This document shows, one piece after another, positions 42,669 through 51,780 of a stretch of DNA of 64,000 nt. The notes under the pieces are model-generated. The model was not told the origin of the DNA and ran no database searches. It saw only the letters and a list, made by a program, of their open reading frames with translations. Made by a program: the position numbers and the translations under genes. The stretch is taken from the NCBI RefSeq assembly GCF_900188405.1, contig NZ_FZOF01000002.1:496001-560000 (forward strand). The letters are read 5' to 3'. Source of the stretch: Actinacidiphila glaucinigra (GTDB lineage Bacteria > Actinomycetota > Actinomycetes > Streptomycetales > Streptomycetaceae). Position 1 is the first letter of the stretch. Every line of letters starts with the position of its first letter.

Positions 42669-43835
42669 GTGCGCCCACCCCCCGGACGGCCCGGCCGCCG
42701 TCACCGGCCCGCCCTCGCCACCGCCCTGCTGGCGGCCGCCGGCGTCCTGCTCACCCCCGCCCCGGGCACCGCCGCGCCGGCGCCCCCCGTCGCCGGATGC
42801 GCCCCGGTCGCCTTCGCAGGCACCGGCACGCCCGGCCGCGGCGGCGACGGTGCCGCCGCCACCGCGGCCACCCTGCACGATCCGGCCGGGCTCGCCACCG
42901 ACGCCGCGGGCCGCCTCTACATCGCGGACTCCGCCAACCGCGCCGTGCGCCGCGTCACCCCGGGCGCGGCGGGTGCCGCGCCCGTCATCGCGACCTTCGC
43001 GACCACCGACTTCGCCCCGTACGGCCTCGCGGTCGGCCCGGACGGCACGGTCTACGTCTCCGGCGAGGGCAAGGCCGTCTCCCTACGCCCCGACGGCAAG
43101 GGCACCAAGACGCTGCTCACGGAGGCCGGCCGCCACGACGCCGTCGCCGTCGGCGGGGACCGCTCCGTGTACGTCTCGGGTGGCACGGGCGGCGGCCTGC
43201 GGCGGATCCCACCCGGCGGCAAGGCCCCGGTCCGCCACTTCGCCGGCACGACCGTGGGCGCCCTCGCCGCCGACGGGGGCGGCAACGTCTACGCCGTCGT
43301 CGACGGCCGCGTCCGCCGCATCGACCACGACGGCCGGGCCACCCCGGTGCCCGGCGCCGCCCGGCTCACCGCGGGCGACGTCCACGGCCTCGCGGTCACG
43401 GAGGACGGTTCCCTCTTCTACCCGTCCCCGCGCGCCCGCACCTCCGGGACCGCCCCGCTGAACCGCCCCTGGGGCACCGCCCTCGCCCCCGGCGGACGGC
43501 TCTACGTCTCCGACCAGGCCGCCCACCGCGTCTACGTGGTGGCCCGGCCCGTCCTCGTACCGGGGCGGCTGCGCGTCACGTCCGGCCCGCACGGCCACGC
43601 CACCGGCGACGTCCTCAAAGGCGTCACCGGGAAGGGGACGACCGTCACGGCCCACAGCGAACCCGTGCGGGGCGTCCTCGTCCAGCAGGCCAACGGCCTC
43701 TTCTCCTACACCCCGCGGGAGAACTTCTCCGGCACCGACGCGTTCACCGCCACGATCACCGACGCCTGCCACAACGCGACGACCCGCACCGTCCTGGTGC
43801 GGGTCGTCGCCAAACCCCTGCCGCGCGCCGGGTGA
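42669..43835 (+). CDS. Secreted NHL-repeat beta-propeller protein with C-terminal Ig-like (Big/cadherin-like) domain
   Basis: 388 residues from GTG 42669 with a ggag ribosome site. The signal peptide (ATALLAAAGVLLTPAPGTAA) is followed by about five NHL-like propeller repeats (AGLATDAAGRLYIADSANRA, YGLAVGPDGTVYVSGEGKAV, ALAADGGGNVYAVVDGRVRR, WGTALAPGGRLYVSDQAAHR) and a C-terminal Ig-like domain with LFSYTPRENFSGTDAFTATI and C..TDACHNATTRTVLV. The in-frame upstream ATG at 42480 adds an Arg-rich stretch with no signal character. A surface-binding role is plausible; there is no catalytic motif. It is transcribed divergently from the nuclease gene. Confidence 0.75.
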   Translation: MRPPPGRPGRRHRPALATALLAAAGVLLTPAPGTAAPAPPVAGCAPVAFAGTGTPGRGGDGAAATAATLHDPAGLATDAAGRLYIADSANRAVRRVTPGAAGAAPVIATFATTDFAPYGLAVGPDGTVYVSGEGKAVSLRPDGKGTKTLLTEAGRHDAVAVGGDRSVYVSGGTGGGLRRIPPGGKAPVRHFAGTTVGALAADGGGNVYAVVDGRVRRIDHDGRATPVPGAARLTAGDVHGLAVTEDGSLFYPSPRARTSGTAPLNRPWGTALAPGGRLYVSDQAAHRVYVVARPVLVPGRLRVTSGPHGHATGDVLKGVTGKGTTVTAHSEPVRGVLVQQANGLFSYTPRENFSGTDAFTATITDACHNATTRTVLVRVVAKPLPRAG

Positions 43836-43847
43836 CGCGCGGCCCCG

Positions 43848-45842
43848 TCAGCCGCGCGCCTCGGCCACGGCCGCGCCGAGGGCCTCCTTGATGCGCGGGC
43901 CGAGCCGGGCGAAGCCCAGCTCCTTCATCGCGGCCCGCAGCAGCTCGTCGTCCGAACGCGCCTCGCCGTCGCCGTCGATCCACCGCACCAGCGCGGTCAG
44001 TTCCTTCGCCGAGTACGCCGTCACGGCCTTCCCCGGCGTGACCGCGGGCTTCCGCGGCCGCCGCGCCGCCGGCTTCGCCTTGGCGACGGGCTCGGGCTCG
44101 GCGGCGGGAGCCGCCTCCTCCGCGACCGCGGCCTCGGGCACCGCAACGGGGCCGGCTTCCTCGGCGACCGCAGCGGCCTCGGCCTCGATGACCGGCTCAG
44201 GCTCCGCCTCGACGACGGCCTCGGGCTCCGCAACGGGCTCCGCCTGAGCGGGCGCCTCCTCCGCCACCGGCTCAACGACCGGCTCGGACTCGGCCTCCAC
44301 CGCAGCAGCGGCGTCAACAACCGGCTCAGGCTCCGCCTCGACAGCGACCTCGGGCACCGCAACGGGGGCGGCTTCCTCGGCGACCGCAGCGGCCTCGGCC
44401 TCGATGACCGGCTCGGGGGCGGGGGCGGGAGCTTCCTCAACGACCGCAGCGGCGGTCTCAGCCACCGGCTCAGGCTCCGCCTCGACGACGGCCTCGGGCA
44501 CCGCAACAGGCTCCGCCTGAGCGGGCGCCTCCTCCGCCACCGCCTCAACGACCGGCTCGGACTCGGCCTCAGCTGCAGGAGCGGCGTCAACAACCGGCTC
44601 CGCCTCCTCCGCGACCGCGGCCTCGGGCTCCGCAACGGGGGCGGCTTCCTCGGCGACCGCAGCGGCGGTCTCAGCCACCGGCTCGGGCTCCGCCTCGACG
44701 ACGGCCTCGGGCCCCGCAACAGGCTCCGCCTGAGCGGGCGCCTCCTCCGCCACCGCCTCAACGACCGGCTCGGACTCGACCTCCACCGCAGCAGCGGCGT
44801 CAACCACCGGCTCAGGCTCCGCCTCAACAGCGGCCTCAACCACCGGCTCCGCCTCGGCCGACGCAGCCTCCACCTCAACGACCGGCTCGGGCTCCGCCTC
44901 CGCGGGAGCCGCCCCCTCCGGCGCTTCCGACGCGGTGCGCGGTTCGGGGACGACAGGGGTCTCCGGCTCGCCCAGCAGCGCGACGACCTCGGCGGTCTCC
45001 GCCCGGCGCTCCGTCAGTTCCTCGAGCACCGCGCCGAGCCCCTGATGCCCCAGGCGGTCACGGGTGGCCTTGAGGTTGGGCAGCCGGTACAGCGTGCCCT
45101 CGTCCGCGGCAAGGCGGTCGAGCAGCTCCGCGAGTTCCTCGAAGGGGAGGGTGTCCAGCGCGGCCTCGGGGCGCAGGAGGCGCCCCAGTTCGGTGAGCCC
45201 GGCCTCGGCGGCCTCGGCGGCGCGGGAGGCCTCGTCGAGGAAGTCCGCGTCCGCGGGGACGGCCGGGCGGCCGGCGCCGCCGAGGGCGGCCCAGTCGTTG
45301 CGTTCGGTGGCCGCGGAGGCGAGGGCGGTGTGCACGGCGTCGCGCCGCGGCCGTCCCGTGGCCAGCCCGCGGACGCGTCCCCGCAGGGACCGGCGGCGCA
45401 GCCAGGCGACCTTCACACCGCGGTCCCGGCGCCAGGCGCCGCTCGCGGTGGCGGCGACGAACTCGTCCAGTTCGGCCTCGGCCACGTCGTACACGTCGGC
45501 GTTCAGCGTCCGCAGGGTGAGCCGTACCCGCAGCAGCAGCGACACGGTCCGGCCGCTCTCGGCCACCGTGCGGGGGATGTCGATGCCCAGGGCCTCGGCC
45601 TCCTCCAGGCGCTCGGCGGCGGCGCGCAGCGCCGGCAGGTCGCGGCCGCGAAGTTCCGCGAGGACGGTGGAGGCGGCGCGGGCCTCCTCGGGGCCGGCGA
45701 CGGTGTCCACGGCGGCGTACCAGGCGTGGGTGTCGGTCGTCAGCGTGAAGCCGCCGAGCTCCGCGTAGGCGCGCAGGTCGTCGCGCGTCTCCTCGGGGAG
45801 GGAGGCGATGTCGGCGGTGCTGTGCAAGGAGGGTGCGGTCAT
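43848..45842 (-). CDS. Acidic Ala/Pro/Glu/Val-repeat protein with C-terminal helicase-associated-type domain
   Basis: 664 residues from ATG 45842 (MTAPSLHSTADIASLPEETR); the upstream in-frame ATG at 46004 is Arg/Pro-rich noise. The N-terminal ~270 residues form a helical domain (FDFEELAELLDRLAADEGTL-type helices). Residues about 310-600 are a highly repetitive acidic linker (units such as SEPVVEAVAEEAPAQAEPVA and EAVVEAEPEPVAETAAAV). The last ~60 residues (KAVTAYSAKELTALVRWIDG...RSDDELLRAAMKELGFARLG) match a small C-terminal domain otherwise seen at the end of large superfamily I helicases and McrBC/DUF3320-type proteins. It may therefore serve as a stand-alone adaptor or DNA-binding tail. 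The repeats are also seen as DNA repeats at about 44080-44900. No function is recognised. Confidence 0.7.
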   Translation of the reverse strand: MTAPSLHSTADIASLPEETRDDLRAYAELGGFTLTTDTHAWYAAVDTVAGPEEARAASTVLAELRGRDLPALRAAAERLEEAEALGIDIPRTVAESGRTVSLLLRVRLTLRTLNADVYDVAEAELDEFVAATASGAWRRDRGVKVAWLRRRSLRGRVRGLATGRPRRDAVHTALASAATERNDWAALGGAGRPAVPADADFLDEASRAAEAAEAGLTELGRLLRPEAALDTLPFEELAELLDRLAADEGTLYRLPNLKATRDRLGHQGLGAVLEELTERRAETAEVVALLGEPETPVVPEPRTASEAPEGAAPAEAEPEPVVEVEAASAEAEPVVEAAVEAEPEPVVDAAAAVEVESEPVVEAVAEEAPAQAEPVAGPEAVVEAEPEPVAETAAAVAEEAAPVAEPEAAVAEEAEPVVDAAPAAEAESEPVVEAVAEEAPAQAEPVAVPEAVVEAEPEPVAETAAAVVEEAPAPAPEPVIEAEAAAVAEEAAPVAVPEVAVEAEPEPVVDAAAAVEAESEPVVEPVAEEAPAQAEPVAEPEAVVEAEPEPVIEAEAAAVAEEAGPVAVPEAAVAEEAAPAAEPEPVAKAKPAARRPRKPAVTPGKAVTAYSAKELTALVRWIDGDGEARSDDELLRAAMKELGFARLGPRIKEALGAAVAEARG
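44080..44900 (-). repeat. Imperfect coding repeats in the acidic linker
   Basis: Several near-identical blocks of 60-130 bases recur here, encoding acidic repeats rich in Glu, Pro, Val and Ala. They explain the many long antiparallel open frames over this stretch. They could recombine and change length between strains. Confidence 0.7.
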
Positions 45843-46150
45843 ATGAGGTCCGGTTCCTGGCAAGTGCGGTGGGCGTCGGCGGCGTACGCGCGGCGGAGCG
45901 GCCCCGGGCCGGCGTGCTCGCGGTGGCCCCACGATACGGGCGCGGTACACCCCGGCGCACGCGCCCCGTCCGTAACAGCGGGCACGGCGGTGCCGTCCGT
46001 GCACGGAGAGAGAGGGGCCGGACGCCCCATGTGACCCCGGTGCCGTTCCGGGACTCCTGCGACCCCCGCGACCAAAGGGACAGATTGCACCAGGAGGCGA
46101 CAGAAGGACTGCATGGGATAATTCGAAGTGGGCACGAAAGGGACTTTTTC

Positions 46151-46831
46151 GTGATCGACAAGACCGTGTGGCGCGGTTACGAGAGCGGCCGGCCTGACCG
46201 GAGCGGCCAGGCCGAGGCCTTCGACGCCATCGGTGACCGCTACGACGAGGCCTTCCCGCACAAGGAGGGGCAGTTCTCCGCCGGCGTGTGGCTCGTGGAC
46301 ACCCTGCCGCCCGGATCCCGCGTGCTGGATCTGGGCTGCGGCACCGGACTCCCCACCGCCCGGCAGTTGAGCGACGCCGCGTTCGACGTCGTCGGAGTGG
46401 ACCTGTCCGAGGGCATGCTCGAACTCGCCCGGACGTACGTCCCCGGCGCCGTCTTCCACCAGTTGGACGTCGCCGACCTGCGGCCCGGCGGCCCGGTCCG
46501 GCTCGGCCGCTTCGACGCCGTCGCGGCCTTCTTCTCCCTGCTGATGCTGCCGCGCGCCGAGATCCCGCACGCGCTCCGCACGATCCACCATCTGCTCGTC
46601 CCGGGCGGGCTGTTCGCCCTGTCGATGGTGGAGGCCGACGTGGACGACTTCTCCATCCCGTTCCTCGGCTTCACCATCCGCGTCTCCGGCTACCTCCGGG
46701 AGGAGTTGCTGCACGTCATCGAGTCGGGCGGCTTCGAGATCGTCAAGGAGTTCTCGTACACCTACGCCCCGGCCTTCAGCGACGTACCGCCGGAGGAACA
46801 GGTCTTCCTCTGCTGCCGGCGAATCGGCTGA
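46151..46831 (+). CDS. Class I SAM-dependent methyltransferase
   Basis: 226 residues from GTG 46151 (ribosome-like aaaggga 9-14 bases before). The SAM motif VLDLGCGTGLPTARQLSDAA (about 62-81) and acidic end VVGVDLSEGMLELAR are clear, followed by motif FDAVAAFFSLLMLPRAEIPH and the post-I motif LLVPGGLFALSMVEADVDDF. The substrate cannot be predicted; the layout is that of small-molecule methyltransferases. The next gene starts 18 bases after its stop, suggesting co-transcription with the SpoIIE-type phosphatase gene. The preceding 45843-46150 stretch holds its promoter and no other gene. Confidence 0.88.
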   Translation: MIDKTVWRGYESGRPDRSGQAEAFDAIGDRYDEAFPHKEGQFSAGVWLVDTLPPGSRVLDLGCGTGLPTARQLSDAAFDVVGVDLSEGMLELARTYVPGAVFHQLDVADLRPGGPVRLGRFDAVAAFFSLLMLPRAEIPHALRTIHHLLVPGGLFALSMVEADVDDFSIPFLGFTIRVSGYLREELLHVIESGGFEIVKEFSYTYAPAFSDVPPEEQVFLCCRRIG

Positions 46832-46849
46832 GGCGGGCGGGACCAGGAC

Positions 46850-48757
46850 GTGGCGCGGCACCGCACCCCCGGCGAGGACCCCGGCCCGGCCGGGGGCGGA
46901 GCGGAACCGCCCGGGCGGCACACCCCCGGCACCCCCTGGCCCCGGGACGCCGACGCGCCCCGCACTCCCGGACAGCCGCAGACGGACCGGCTCCGCTACC
47001 TCGACGCCGCGACCCGGCGCATCGCCGCCGGCATGGACCTGGACGAGACGCTGCGCGAACTGGACGCGGCGGCCGTCCCCGCCTTCGCCGACGTGATCTT
47101 CGTCCATCTGCACGACCCGCTGCTGACCGGGGAGGGGGTGGAGGGCCTGGACGCCGCGGACGACGTCGTCCTGCACCTGCACCCCACCCGGCGGCGCACC
47201 CCGGAGCGGCCGTCGCCGGAGCTGCCCTCGCCGGACGCGGAGGCCGCCGCGCCCGAGCCGCCGCAGATCGCGCTGCGGTGCGTCAACCGCCCCGGGCCGC
47301 AAGGGGTGGCGGAGTGCGTACGGCTGAACACCACCAGCCGGCTCACCCGGTTGCTGAGGGAGGGCCGGCCGTGCTTCGGCGACGCGCCCGGCATCGCCCC
47401 CGCCGCCAGGGAACTGCTGGGCCCCGTGGTCGGCCCGCCCGGCGCACTGCCGCCCGGCCGCCGCCTGATCATCGCCCCGCTGCACGGCCGCAACCGCCTC
47501 ATGGGCACCCTCGCCCTGCTGCGCCGCCCCGAGCGGGCGCCGTTCACCGCGGACGACCTGCTGGTCGCCTCGCAACTGGCGACCCACACCGCGCTCGGCG
47601 CCCACAAGGCGCTGATGTACGGCCACGAGGCGTCCGTCGCCGACGCGCTGCAGCGCACCATGCTCCCGGCCTCCCTACCCGAGCCCACCGGGGTCCGGCT
47701 GGCCAGCCGCTACCTCCCCGCCTCGGAGACCGCACGGGTGGGCGGCGACTGGTACGACGCCATCCCGCTGCCCGGCAGCCGCGTCGCGCTCGTCGTCGGC
47801 GACGTGATGGGCCACTCGATGACCTCCGCCGCGATCATGGGTCAGCTGCGCACCAGCGTGCAGGCGCTCGCCGGGCTCGACCTGCCCCCGGACGAGGTCC
47901 TGCACCACCTCGACGACCAGGCCCAGCGGCTGGGCATCGAGCACATCGCCACCTGCATGTACGCGGTCTACGACCCCATCTCGCACCGGCTGCTGATCGC
48001 CAACGCCGGCCATCCGCCACCGGTCCTCCTCCTCCCCGGCGGCAAGGGCGAGGTGCTGCCCGTGCCCGCTGGCGCGCCGATCGGCGTCGGGGGCGTCGAC
48101 TTCGAGACCGTCGAGATGCCCGCGCCCACCGGGGCCACGCTGCTCCTCTACACCGACGGCCTGGTCGAGTCCCGCGGCCACGACATCTGGACCGGGGTGG
48201 AGAACCTGCTCGCCCGCGTCCAGACCCCCGGACGCGACCTCGCCCCACCGCCGCTGGAGGCCCTGTGCGACCAGGCGCTCGGCGACCTCGGCCCCGGCGG
48301 CTCCCGCGACGACGACATCGCGCTGCTCGCCGCCCGCTTCGACGGCTTCCCCACGCACAGCGTCGCCTACTGGTACCTCGCCCCCCAGCCCGAGACCGCC
48401 TGCCGCGCCCGCCGGCTCACCCGCCGCGCCCTGCACCGCTGGGGCCTCGACCCGATGCTGGAGACGACCGAACTCCTCGTCAGCGAGGTCGTCACCAACG
48501 CCGTCCGCTTCGCCTCCCGCCCCATCACCCTGCGTCTCCTGCGCACCGATGTGCTGCGCTGCGAGGTCGGCGACGACTCCCCCCTGGTCCCCCGGCTGCG
48601 CCGGGCCGGACCGGAGGACGAGACCGGCCGCGGCCTGTACGTCGTCGACCGCCTCGCCGCCCACTGGGGCGCGCGGCGCCTGGGCACGGGCAAGGTCGTC
48701 TGGTTCGAACTCCCCATCCCCGACGAGGTCCGCCGCCGCGGCACGACCCCGGCATAG
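46850..48757 (+). CDS. SpoIIE-type PP2C phosphatase with GAF-like sensor and HATPase anti-sigma domain
   Basis: 635 residues from GTG 46850. A ~50-residue disordered start precedes a GAF-like sensor (about 50-250, LRYLDAATRRIAAGMDLDET). Next is a PP2C/SpoIIE phosphatase (about 265-500, RVGGDWYDAIPLPGSRVALV, GDVMGHSMTSAAIMGQLRTS, LLLYTDGLVESRG, SRDDDIALLAARF) with the metal-binding GD and DD residues. The C-terminus is a HATPase_c domain of the RsbW type (LVSEVVTNAVRFASRPITLR, DETGRGLYVVDRLAAHWGAR). It fits the Streptomyces phosphatase/kinase pairs that control anti-anti-sigma factors by partner switching. The target sigma factor is not encoded here. Confidence 0.9.
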   Translation: MARHRTPGEDPGPAGGGAEPPGRHTPGTPWPRDADAPRTPGQPQTDRLRYLDAATRRIAAGMDLDETLRELDAAAVPAFADVIFVHLHDPLLTGEGVEGLDAADDVVLHLHPTRRRTPERPSPELPSPDAEAAAPEPPQIALRCVNRPGPQGVAECVRLNTTSRLTRLLREGRPCFGDAPGIAPAARELLGPVVGPPGALPPGRRLIIAPLHGRNRLMGTLALLRRPERAPFTADDLLVASQLATHTALGAHKALMYGHEASVADALQRTMLPASLPEPTGVRLASRYLPASETARVGGDWYDAIPLPGSRVALVVGDVMGHSMTSAAIMGQLRTSVQALAGLDLPPDEVLHHLDDQAQRLGIEHIATCMYAVYDPISHRLLIANAGHPPPVLLLPGGKGEVLPVPAGAPIGVGGVDFETVEMPAPTGATLLLYTDGLVESRGHDIWTGVENLLARVQTPGRDLAPPPLEALCDQALGDLGPGGSRDDDIALLAARFDGFPTHSVAYWYLAPQPETACRARRLTRRALHRWGLDPMLETTELLVSEVVTNAVRFASRPITLRLLRTDVLRCEVGDDSPLVPRLRRAGPEDETGRGLYVVDRLAAHWGARRLGTGKVVWFELPIPDEVRRRGTTPA

Positions 48758-48879
48758 GCCGGGTCGTCCTGGCGGCCGCCGGGGTCCCGCACCCATTCCG
48801 GTGGGGTCTCGGGCATGTCACACCCCTGCCGCGGACCGCCTCCGCCACAAAAGGCAGGGCGAAACGCAATAATCCCGAC

Positions 48880-49302
48880 ATGCGCACACACATCGCCGCA
48901 ACCGCACTGCTGCTCGCCGTCACCGGCCTGGCCCTCGGTGGCTGCGGCTCCTCCTCCGACACCACCGCCACGGCCCCCGAGACCGCCGTGTCCTCGCAGT
49001 CCCCGGTGGCCCGGACCGACCAGGAGAAGACCCTGCCCGACGCCGGGATGCCGTCCGCCCTCACGGACGCCGAGCGGGTCACGCTGATCGCGGCCCTGCA
49101 GGCCGTCAACCCCGACTTCGCCAAGGACCCCGACAAGGCCATCGACGCCGCGCGCGAGCAGTGCAGCGCGATCAACAGCAACAGCCCCCAGGCGGACGCG
49201 GAGGCCGCCAAGCGCTTCACTTACCACGGCAACGAGCTCACCGAGGCCCAGGGCAAGGCCATCAACGACGTCCTCAAGCGCCTGAAGTTCTGCGCCGCCT
49301 GA
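48880..49302 (+). CDS. DUF732-like lipoprotein
   Basis: 140 residues from ATG 48880. The lipobox LALGGC (about 17-22) follows a hydrophobic signal (ATALLLAVTGLALGG). A Ser/Thr-rich stretch leads to a ~70-residue helical domain with two cysteines (AAREQCSAINS, LKRLKFCAA) and the DUF732-like pattern of residues FAKDPDKAIDAAREQCSAIN. It is exported and lipid anchored. The upstream gap (48758-48879) has a plausible promoter but no distinct hexamers. A bidirectional terminator lies after the gene. Confidence 0.8.
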   Translation: MRTHIAATALLLAVTGLALGGCGSSSDTTATAPETAVSSQSPVARTDQEKTLPDAGMPSALTDAERVTLIAALQAVNPDFAKDPDKAIDAAREQCSAINSNSPQADAEAAKRFTYHGNELTEAQGKAINDVLKRLKFCAA

Positions 49303-49328
49303 CACCCCGCGTCCGGGCTCCCGGAACG

Positions 49329-49371
49329 CCGAGGGCCCCCGTCCGGAAGCACTCCGGCCGGGGGCCCTCGG
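49329..49371. terminator. Bidirectional terminator between convergent genes
   Basis: A 13-base perfect stem (ccgagggcccccg, 49329-49341; cgggggccctcgg, 49359-49371), plus inner tccgg/ccgga pairing, lies between the lipoprotein gene and the convergent secreted protein gene. Confidence 0.85.
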
Positions 49372-49388
49372 GCGATACGACGCGGTTG

Positions 49389-50315
49389 CTACCGCACGTC
49401 GACGTAGTCGCCGGTGGCGGAGATCGCCGGGGTCGTCGAGGTGCCCTCGAAGCGCAGGCGCCAGTAGCCGTCGTACTTGGCGGTGGTGGTCGCCTTCACG
49501 TTGCCGGACGAGTCCGAGTACACCGTCTTGACGGTCGTGTACGTGCTGGTGCCCGCCTTGCGGAACTGCAGCTTGACCGCCTGCTTGGTGTAGCCCTTGT
49601 AGGTGTTGGTCTCCCAGTTGGCGCGGGTCAGCTTGCCGGTCGCCGTAAGGGTCTTGCCCTTGCGGACGGGCTCCGGGGTCGCGTTGACCGTCAGCCGGGA
49701 GTTGCGCTGCACCCGGGTCGAGGCGAGACCGCCCTGGTCGACGTAACCGACCTGGGTGATGTCGAAGTCGGGGCTGAGCGGGTCCTGCCCGTTGAAGGCG
49801 ATGGCCAGGGCTCCGGCCTTCCAGGCACCGGCGTCGGAGTTCAGCAGCTCGCCGTCGGCCGGGTAGATGTCGATGCTGCCCTTGCACGTGGCGGTGGTCG
49901 ACGACTTCACGGTGCAGGTGGCCGGGTCGTCGCCGAGCAGCTCGTTGACCGGAGCGTCGTAAGAGCCCTTGTAGATGTACGGGCCGGTGAGGAAGTCCGC
50001 GGCGGTGATGTCCACCTCGGCGCCGTGGGTCAGGGTGTAGCTGACCGGGACGACGACGTGCTTGGCGGTGCCGACCTTGATCGCCGCGCCCACCTTGACG
50101 TTGGAGAAGGTGGCGTTCAGGACGTAGGGCATGTCCTCCGCGGCGGCGGAGGCGCTGAACGCGGTCCGGTGCGAGGAAGCGCCGTGAGCGGCTTCCCGGA
50201 TCTCGGCGACGCCCGCACGGTAGGAGGCGGCGTCGTCGGCCTGCGCCGACGGAACGGCGAAGGAGGCCAGGGCCAGGGCGCCGGACGCGGCGGCCACGGT
50301 GGCTCGTATGTTCAT
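49389..50315 (-). CDS. Secreted beta-rich protein (Ig-like/calcium-binding style)
   Basis: 308 residues from ATG 50315. A signal peptide (TVAAASGALALASFAVPSAQ-A) precedes two domains: about 40-200 (YVLNATFSNVKVGAAIKVGT, VVPVSYTLTHGAEVDITAAD, with a C-C pair CTVKSSTTATCKG) and about 205-308. The second has the pattern RNSRLTVNATPEPVRKGKTL...GKLTRANWETNTYKGYTKQ and a terminal FEGTSTTPAISATGDYVDVR, which is typical of Streptomyces secreted Ig-like or 'calcium-binding' proteins. It has no active-site motif. It is terminated by the shared hairpin at 49329-49371. Confidence 0.8.
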   Translation of the reverse strand: MNIRATVAAASGALALASFAVPSAQADDAASYRAGVAEIREAAHGASSHRTAFSASAAAEDMPYVLNATFSNVKVGAAIKVGTAKHVVVPVSYTLTHGAEVDITAADFLTGPYIYKGSYDAPVNELLGDDPATCTVKSSTTATCKGSIDIYPADGELLNSDAGAWKAGALAIAFNGQDPLSPDFDITQVGYVDQGGLASTRVQRNSRLTVNATPEPVRKGKTLTATGKLTRANWETNTYKGYTKQAVKLQFRKAGTSTYTTVKTVYSDSSGNVKATTTAKYDGYWRLRFEGTSTTPAISATGDYVDVR

Positions 50316-50576
50316 GCGTTCCCCTGATGGAGAAAGCCCCCGTGGGGCTCGGATTGATCGGAGTCAGGCGACTCGGGTGATCAGACGTGTAACCAGAGGG
50401 AATGGTTGTACGCAGAGTGAAAACTTCTGGCGGAAATCATGAAGGCCGCGCCACGGACCGACCATCCTGCGCGCCGGATCCCGGCCCTGCCTGCACCGCA
50501 TCACCCGCCCGCCCCACGACGAAGCGCCCCCCTGCCCGGCCCGTCGGCGGATTCCAGCGGTCGTCACAACACGCGG

Positions 50577-50836
50577 TCAGTGCCAGGCGGTCGTGGGGAG
50601 TGTACGCAGGCGCTCGGCCGGGGTTTCCCAGCCGAGCGTTTTGCGTGGGTGACCGCTGAGTTCGGCGGCGACGGCGCGCAGGTCCTCACGGGTGGACAGG
50701 TCTGTGCCTTGGGGAAGTACTGCCGCAGCAGGCCGTTGGTGTTCGCGTTCGAGCCGCGCCGCCAGGGGCCCGCCGGGTCGCAGAAGTAGACCGGGACGTC
50801 TGTGGCCGAGCACGCCCACATGGTCGAGCGGCCCGA
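50577..50836 (-). pseudogene. Frameshifted C-terminal remnant of an IS30-family transposase
   Basis: On the minus strand, one frame reads TDVPVYFCDPAGPWRRGSNA then NTNGLLRQYFPK (down to about 50708). The continuation GTDLSTREDLRAVAAELSGH then PRKTLGWETPAERL is in a different frame and ends at 50577. Together they are the last ~80 residues of an IS30 transposase, interrupted by a frameshift. In intact members the segment is NENTNG, containing the catalytic Glu of the DDE triad; here it reads NANTNG, so the catalytic residue is also lost. Upstream of 50836 the homology fades, and the terminal repeats are not visible. It is a dead insertion scar. Confidence 0.75.
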
Positions 50837-51169
50837 CGCGAACGGCGCGAGGCTCCTCGCCCGCGTCCGCGCCCGCCGGCTGGAAGCCACCTGAGACTCC
50901 CGCCGGCCTCCGACGGCAAGCACCACGGGAGGCCGACGGCCGAGCCCCCACCCCACGGGCGCGATGCGGGCTCACCCATGTCTGCTCCTCCGCGTGCGGC
51001 CCGCTGTCGGTGCTGAGCGGCACGTCGTCGGACACGACGATCTCCCACCACTCCACAAATGGCTCAGGTCGCGGCGTCGAAAGATCCTGGTGATGCTGTC
51101 AGAGAAACGTGGCCGCCATCGCACCGGCAGTGCGCACCGGTGACCGCGCCGTACAGGAAGGTGGCGGCC

Positions 51170-51607
51170 ATGACAGCGATGCCCAACGCAGGGCAAGGGC
51201 GTCGGGGTACCGACGGCGGCAAGGTGCTCAACGGCCCTGATCTGTTCGCGGGGGCCGCACTGATGCTCAGCGGGCCGCTGAGCATCCTGATGGGCGCATC
51301 CGGCATCGCAGAGGACACCCCGTTCGCATCCTCGTCGCAGTATGCCTATCGGTTCGATCTGACCACTTGGGGAGTGATCCATCTCGTGGTCGGAGTGGCG
51401 CTCGTGGTTGCCGGCCTGGGCGTCCTGTCGAACAAGAGTTGGGGCCGCGGGGCCGGTGCAGCGTTGGCCGGGATCAGCCTGATCACCCAGTTCATGTTCG
51501 TTCCGTATTACCCGGCGTGGGCCATCCCGGTGATGGTCCTCGACCTCGTGATCGTGTTCGCGCTGACGAGGTTCCACGTCGGAACCGGCGGCGGCCAGTC
51601 AACGTAG
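51170..51607 (+). CDS. DUF7144-family four-helix membrane protein
   Basis: 145 residues from ATG 51170 with ribosome site aggaagg. Four hydrophobic segments are visible (LFAGAALMLSGPLSILMGAS, GVIHLVVGVALVVAGLGVL, GAGAALAGISLITQFMFVP, AIPVMVLDLVIVFALTRF), with the conserved GRGAG and PYYPAW motifs typical of this actinobacterial family of unknown function. The region 50837-51169 upstream contains the decayed transposase end and the promoter, with no other gene. Confidence 0.85.
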   Translation: MTAMPNAGQGRRGTDGGKVLNGPDLFAGAALMLSGPLSILMGASGIAEDTPFASSSQYAYRFDLTTWGVIHLVVGVALVVAGLGVLSNKSWGRGAGAALAGISLITQFMFVPYYPAWAIPVMVLDLVIVFALTRFHVGTGGGQST

Positions 51608-51780
51608 TCACACAACGACGAAGGCCGGCGCAGATCTTCCGGTACGACGTAACCATCCCCATACGCGTGCACGCGCCAGTAACCGGCGTCCGGGCGGAAC
51701 CGCATGGTGATGATGTGGCCTTCGAGCGCCATATCGCCGCTCACCTGGAAGCTCTGATCGGGATCGGGCAGCGCGACCAC
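51508..51780 (-). CDS. Possible small protein or gene fragment, antisense to the DUF7144 3' end
   Basis: 90 residues (GTG at 51780). The central part (DMALEGHIITMRFRPDAGYW, RVHAYGDGYVVPEDLRRP) has a real-protein composition, but the last third overlaps the DUF7144 gene on the opposite strand and an in-frame stop lies not far upstream. It is probably a truncated remnant of a larger gene (upstream traces of frame in 51781-51925). The rest of 51608-52060 shows no other feature. Low confidence. Confidence 0.25.
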   Translation of the reverse strand: MVALPDPDQSFQVSGDMALEGHIITMRFRPDAGYWRVHAYGDGYVVPEDLRRPSSLCDYVDWPPPVPTWNLVSANTITRSRTITGMAHAG

